Shown in pieces: positions 60,255 to 64,000 of a stretch of DNA of 64,000 nucleotides. Source of the stretch: Rotaria sp. Silwood1 (lineage: Eukaryota; Rotifera; Eurotatoria; Philodinida; Philodinidae); contig CAJNOP010000343.1 in NCBI GenBank assembly GCA_905250075.1, forward strand, positions 108,100 to 172,099, in the 5' to 3' direction. Numbering within the stretch: the stretch's first letter is position 1; each line of letters opens with the position of its first letter. The position numbers and the translations under genes were made by a program. The notes under the pieces were generated by a model. The model ran no database searches and was not told the origin of the DNA. It saw only the letters and a list, made by a program, of their open reading frames with translations.

Positions 60255-62648
60255 TTACGTACGTGGTAAAAATTCCAATACTCTGTCATAAATGATAAAG
60301 AGTTCGATATCATCACACCAAATACTGATCATGTTGCCTATAAAAGCCAATGCATTGAATCTGATCAACACTTCAAGTTCTCGCATTCCATTGCGCAAAT
60401 TCAAACTGATATTTTTTTGAGACGAGCCTATGTTTAAAAGATTATTCATAGTATTTAACCATGTAATTGAGCTCACTTAAGTTCTGTGGAGAGGAAATTT
60501 TTTCGATACTACGTATTCCATTCAGTTGAATAGATACACCTATGCTCATTTGTGCGCTTAGTATGGCCTTGGAAAGAGGCCATGAATTTGAGTCCCACTT
60601 GTTTGATAAATTAATGCGTTGCGACATAGTAGCTATTGTGACATTGGATTGTAAAACAAAGTGACAGTTACGTGTCTTGTTGTCGAACATCTTTGTTGTG
60701 ATATTACCAGTGTGCACTGTCCAACTTCCAAAAAGAGAAACATTGCATTCAGCATGGCCATTGGTAATTAAATTCTTATCACGAGCGTATGTTCCATTAG
60801 TCAGTCGTGCCCCATGAATTGAAAGAGCACTGCGCAGCTGATTGTCTGTGAGGGGTGTCCTAGTAAAATCAGCCTTGTAAAGGTTAGCGAGATGAAAATC
60901 AACGTTTGTCAAATCAGCATGTCCGAAAGAAGCACCCTTAAGATTTGCATGACGGAATGTAGAGTTTGATACATTGCCTTTGTCAAAATTGGTTCCCCTA
61001 AAATCGGTTCCAACGCACACAGCCGATTCAAAATTTACGTGCGACAAAGATGATCCAATAAAATTAGCCGAAACTAAAAGTACAGTTGAAAAATGGATTT
61101 CCCATGTAAAAAATAGAAAAGCTTGATTAAAATCGATCTTATCTCGAGAAATCATAATAATCGATTAGATATCTAATCGACTTCAAGCTCTCTAACCTTA
61201 ATCCAATAAAATAGATTTTCCTCATAAAAATTACCATAATCCATTAAAATTCTAATTAATTTTAGTCGATTTATACACGAATCAATTAAAATCGATTCCC
61301 TTCCAAAAAAACCATCATAATCGTTGGAAAACGACATCTATTATAATTAATACATATCGGAATCAATCTGGATCCATTTCTACTAGTAGTCACAATAATC
61401 AGTAACAAATCTAATTGATTCTAATCGATTTAATTGGAATCATGAGAAAATCGACTAAAATCTGCTTTTTGTAGTATTTTCTACATGGATTCATGAAAGT
61501 GAAAAAATATTCTTAACATTACTTAATATGGTGGAAGAAAAATTGACGTCGTAGAGCTTTGCCTGAAGAAATTTAGCATAGCTTAGCTCAATCGATGAAA
61601 AGTTGCTGTTACGAAACGTCGTAGATGAGAAATCGACATTGGCGATGCGAGAAGTTACAAAGTTTACATCGTTAATGGATGCGTTAGAAAGTTTGATATC
61701 ATCGAGTAGAGCGAATGAAAATTTTATGTGGTGGAGCGAAGCCTCCTTAAGATTTAGATTGAAGAGAAAAGTAAATAAAAAGTCGACATTGTTGAGTTGA
61801 GCCCATGAAAAATTAGCACGTATAAGCAAGACAGATGAACAAACGACATCAGAAAGTTGAGAGAATGAAAAGTTAATCTCATGGAGAACGGTGAATGGAA
61901 ACTTGACATTTCTGAATCGGGCAGATGTAAAATCGACATGGTCAAGGTTGGCCGCTAAAAAGTTGACGTTATCGACTCGAGATGATGAAAAATCGGCATA
62001 GTCTATCCTAGCTGCTGAAAAGTTAGCGTTATCGAGATAGGTTGCTGAGAAGTTGACGCCCTTCATCTCAACTCTTGCAAAGATGGCACGAGATAAAATA
62101 GCTCCGGCCAATGATAGTTTGTATATTTGTTCTTGATTTATTGCTGAATACGTAAAATCGAGATCATGAAGTTCCGCTGTTGAAAGATCTAGTGATGGTT
62201 GATCATGTGTTTTAGTTAGCTGCCCAGCTTCATGAAGAAACCGAATAATATGCATGTTGCGCTTTGGCTCCAGTAGACGAAAGGTGTTGAGGGTTGTCGC
62301 ACGAGCAAGTGTAGCTGTAACTGGATTACAGCTGAGTGATCCATTGCTTTGTTTCATTAGTGCACCGATTTCCCTAATATAGGTATCGAAAATATCGTCT
62401 TGCAATCGCTTTTCAGCCAGGTTTTTTTCTAGGTCTTCTTGTAGTTGCGCTGCTTTTCGATCTTCAACACGCTGTATTTTTGCTTCATCCTGTTGCTGAA
62501 AAGTGATGATAACGGTAGAGATACCTAACATAAGCGGTACTAATAGAGCGGAGATAAACTTGAAGAAATGCTTGGGTTTCAAGCGATGGCATTGACGAAA
62601 TATACGTAGAGATCGGTCCGTTTGGGTAAAATTTTCTTGCATACTCAT
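60255..62648 (-). CDS. Pentapeptide-repeat membrane protein (three exons, 631 aa)
   Basis: Exons 62648-61523, 61073-60477 and 60427-60255 join in phase 1/phase 1 (1896 nt). The N-terminus is basic, then one membrane span (FISALLVPLMLGISTVIITF, about residues 31-50), then a charged, probably helical segment (about 51-140) with DDIFDTYIREIGALMKQ. From about residue 153 to 430 runs a pentapeptide array of A(N/D)LxX type (VNFSA, ANFSS, VDFTS, ADFTR), which should form a right-handed quadrilateral beta-helix. The register passes through the first splice junction without a break. The C-terminal domain (LITNGHAECN..., WCDDIEL) resembles a lectin or galactose-binding-like module seen with such repeats. 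The start is the first ATG of MSMQEN. The first intron is unusually long (449 bases) and filled by a repeat island. Function unknown. Confidence 0.9.
61156..61490. repeat. AATCGATT-word island inside an intron
   Basis: AATAATCGATTAGATATCTAATCGA, AATCAATTAAAATCGATT, TCTAATTGATTCTAATCGATTTAATTGG and similar blocks, in both orientations, fill the first intron (61522-61074) of the pentapeptide-repeat gene. It has the same style as the other islands, with its own word; a related AATCAATC motif occurs at 24.5-24.75 kb. Confidence 0.65.
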
Positions 62649-62699
62649 ACGCTCTTTGTTACTTCCTGTGCAAAAGTGTATCAACTATTCAATGAGAGA

Positions 62700-63600
62700 C
62701 AGTATTTAAAGTTGTGCTACTGCATTATGAAGCGTGATATAGTAGCGTGTATTTTAGACATTATGACAGATGCCACAAGTCAATTTAACTTTCATAAAAC
62801 ATGTTTTCACACTATTTCATTCATCCACTGTATTTGCTCATTTCTTATCAATGAGATGTGACAAGATAAGGATTATTTGCGTCTAGTAATATTGTCACAT
62901 ATGTATGTTTGATAAAATCAGTTTACTCAGCGTTAACATAGCCTGATAAACAGCGAATGGATATAAATTCGAAGTGAGAGTAAGAGTGCGATATAGCTAT
63001 TGTGATTATAGCTGCGATGTTGGTAGGAATCTCATTGAGGGCTCCCGAATTCTCTGATTGAAAAGTAAAAGCTAGAAGAAAAAAAACAACGAAAAGCAGA
63101 AAATGATTTTATTTCGTGTTTCATCTGTTTGTCCTTTATGGATAACAGCATCTATCGATATTGAATCATCATTTCGTAGCTGTTAAGTAAATAGTTTTGA
63201 GTTTTCTTTCGGATTCAACTATTGTCGCTTCCTGATTGTGGCGTCACATGCAAGACAAATAATTACTTGTATCGTTTTTTCATTGTTACTTAATAACTGA
63301 TATTATGCTGCAGTACTATTCATAAATATAATCTATTGCATAATGTTTTTCGACTAAATTATGATAAGAGTAATCGTAGAAATAAAAATGAGTCGCGACC
63401 ATTAATAAAACAATACTACGTAGTAACTGACTATAAAATGCATGTATTATTCGTCAGAATCTATCAAGAGAATAAAGATGGGTCAAGCTTGTTGCCAGTC
63501 TGGTGATTATTCTGTTTCGATCATTTCATATCAGTCGAATTCAGATCTATTTCAACAGAGTAGCACTACACATTTTCCAGCATGGTCTTCTTTTTCAACT
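62700..63600. other. Upstream region of the pentapeptide gene, no gene recognised
   Basis: AT-rich with no convincing ORF. Presumably it holds the promoter of the - strand pentapeptide-repeat gene, but no element is recognisable. Confidence 0.4.
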
Positions 63601-63604
63601 GATC

Positions 63605-63770
63605 TTTAGCACAATCATGGATTATCGTCGACGTTTATTCATTGTCCGATAGGAGACATAAGTCACTGTTCACCGACGTTTAATCATTGTTCAATGTGCA
63701 ACATGGGTCACTGTTCATCTTCGATGCATGTGGACCACTGCTGATTGTCGATGCATGTGAAACATTTTAC
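63605..63770. repeat. Degenerate tandem repeat, CACTGTTCATCGTCGA type
   Basis: Irregular units of about 40 bases containing ATCATTGTTC/TCACTGTTCA and CGACGTTTA or CGATGCATGTG (63630, 63670, 63710, 63745). It lies just inside the terminal telomere-like array. Confidence 0.5.
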
Positions 63771-63902
63771 AGTTTTTTTCACAACAATGTATTATATTCA
63801 AGATGGTTGATTGTATATTGTTGAAGTGTGCTAAAAACTTCAGAGCTTTGTTTTTGAACAACAGTATCAGTTCAGATCTCCTTCAATAATATTTTCATCT
63901 TG

Positions 63903-64000
63903 AGGGTGTGGATGTGAGGGGGGCTTTTCGATCCACACCCGCACCCGCACCCACACCCACACCCACACCCACACCCACACCCACACCCACACCCACATCC
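63903..64000. repeat. Telomere-like foldback with (CCCACA)n running off the window
   Basis: AGGGTGTGGATGTGAGGGGGG, a nine-base spacer, then CCACACCCGCACCCGCACCC followed by about ten perfect CCCACA units to the last base. At a true right-hand telomere the + strand should show TGTGGG, so this is not a terminal array in normal orientation. Confidence 0.85.

Noticed and set aside
60255-61155. Possible frameshifted or split pentapeptide pseudogene
   Set aside because: The apparent breaks are resolved by two GT-AG introns in matching phases, giving one continuous 631-residue product.
1-64000. CRISPR arrays, tRNA and rRNA genes
   Set aside because: No regularly spaced repeat-spacer array was seen; the periodic repeats are minisatellites. 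No cloverleaf or rRNA segment was recognised by eye, though a tRNA could be missed without a covariance search.

Overview
The window looks like subtelomeric or accessory DNA from a bdelloid rotifer (Adineta/Rotaria type). The evidence is an A+T-rich background, short GT-AG introns of about 45-90 bases, typical bdelloid families (F-box/leucine-rich, NHL-repeat, pentapeptide-repeat, ADP-ribosyltransferase-like), bacterial-type genes standing among eukaryotic ones, and many short tracts of TGTGGG/CCCACA, the telomere repeat known from bdelloids. The genus cannot be fixed from the sequence alone.

Layout. 1.3-6.4 kb: a six-exon + strand gene for a secreted Lys/Pro/Ser-rich protein carrying six copies of a VGWxYRYR-type motif that I do not recognise, followed by a convergent small membrane-protein ORF. 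8.5-10.4 kb: an intact nine-exon kynurenine 3-monooxygenase (- strand). 12.6-13.9 kb: a decayed GH92 alpha-mannosidase-like pseudogene. 16.4-17.1 kb: an intronless CPBP-family intramembrane protease. 17.2-28.4 kb: a gene desert made of foldback elements and degenerate short-word repeat islands. 28.5-29.3 kb: an intronless, GC-richer, bacterial-type hydroxypyruvate isomerase. 29.3-43 kb: more desert, with a CCAATCAGAT-ended MITE cluster, a possible small secreted protein, a 0.9 kb foldback element, a diverged 1.1 kb segmental duplication and an ADP-ribosyltransferase remnant. 43.0-44.06 kb: an F-box pseudogene that stops exactly where a telomere-like hairpin begins. 50.4-51.6 kb: a two-exon, membrane-anchored S1/P1 nuclease. 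52.6-53.5 kb: an NHL-repeat beta-propeller gene facing it. 54.2-58.3 kb: a nested inverted-repeat structure. 60.3-62.6 kb: a three-exon pentapeptide-repeat membrane protein. The window ends inside a (CCCACA)n array.

The genes do not form a pathway. They are independent accessory genes, several of probable non-metazoan origin (hydroxypyruvate isomerase, GH92, CPBP protease). The least ordinary material is non-coding. (1) At least a dozen telomere-like foldbacks each have a G-rich TGTGGG-like tract, a short spacer and a C-rich CCCACA-like tract. (2) A series of islands is each built from its own short word repeated degenerately in both orientations (ACCGGT, GGTACC, GTTTAAAC, AATCGATT, GGTTTCGTA, CAGTTC, CGGTTC, TCTGTCACGGTCTGTGATGG). 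The two kinds of element often adjoin. One island lies inside an intron of the pentapeptide gene, and one telomere-like foldback sits at the truncation point of the F-box gene.

Exon structures were assembled by hand from splice signals, reading-frame continuity and family resemblance. All total lengths given are consistent with an uninterrupted frame unless stated.
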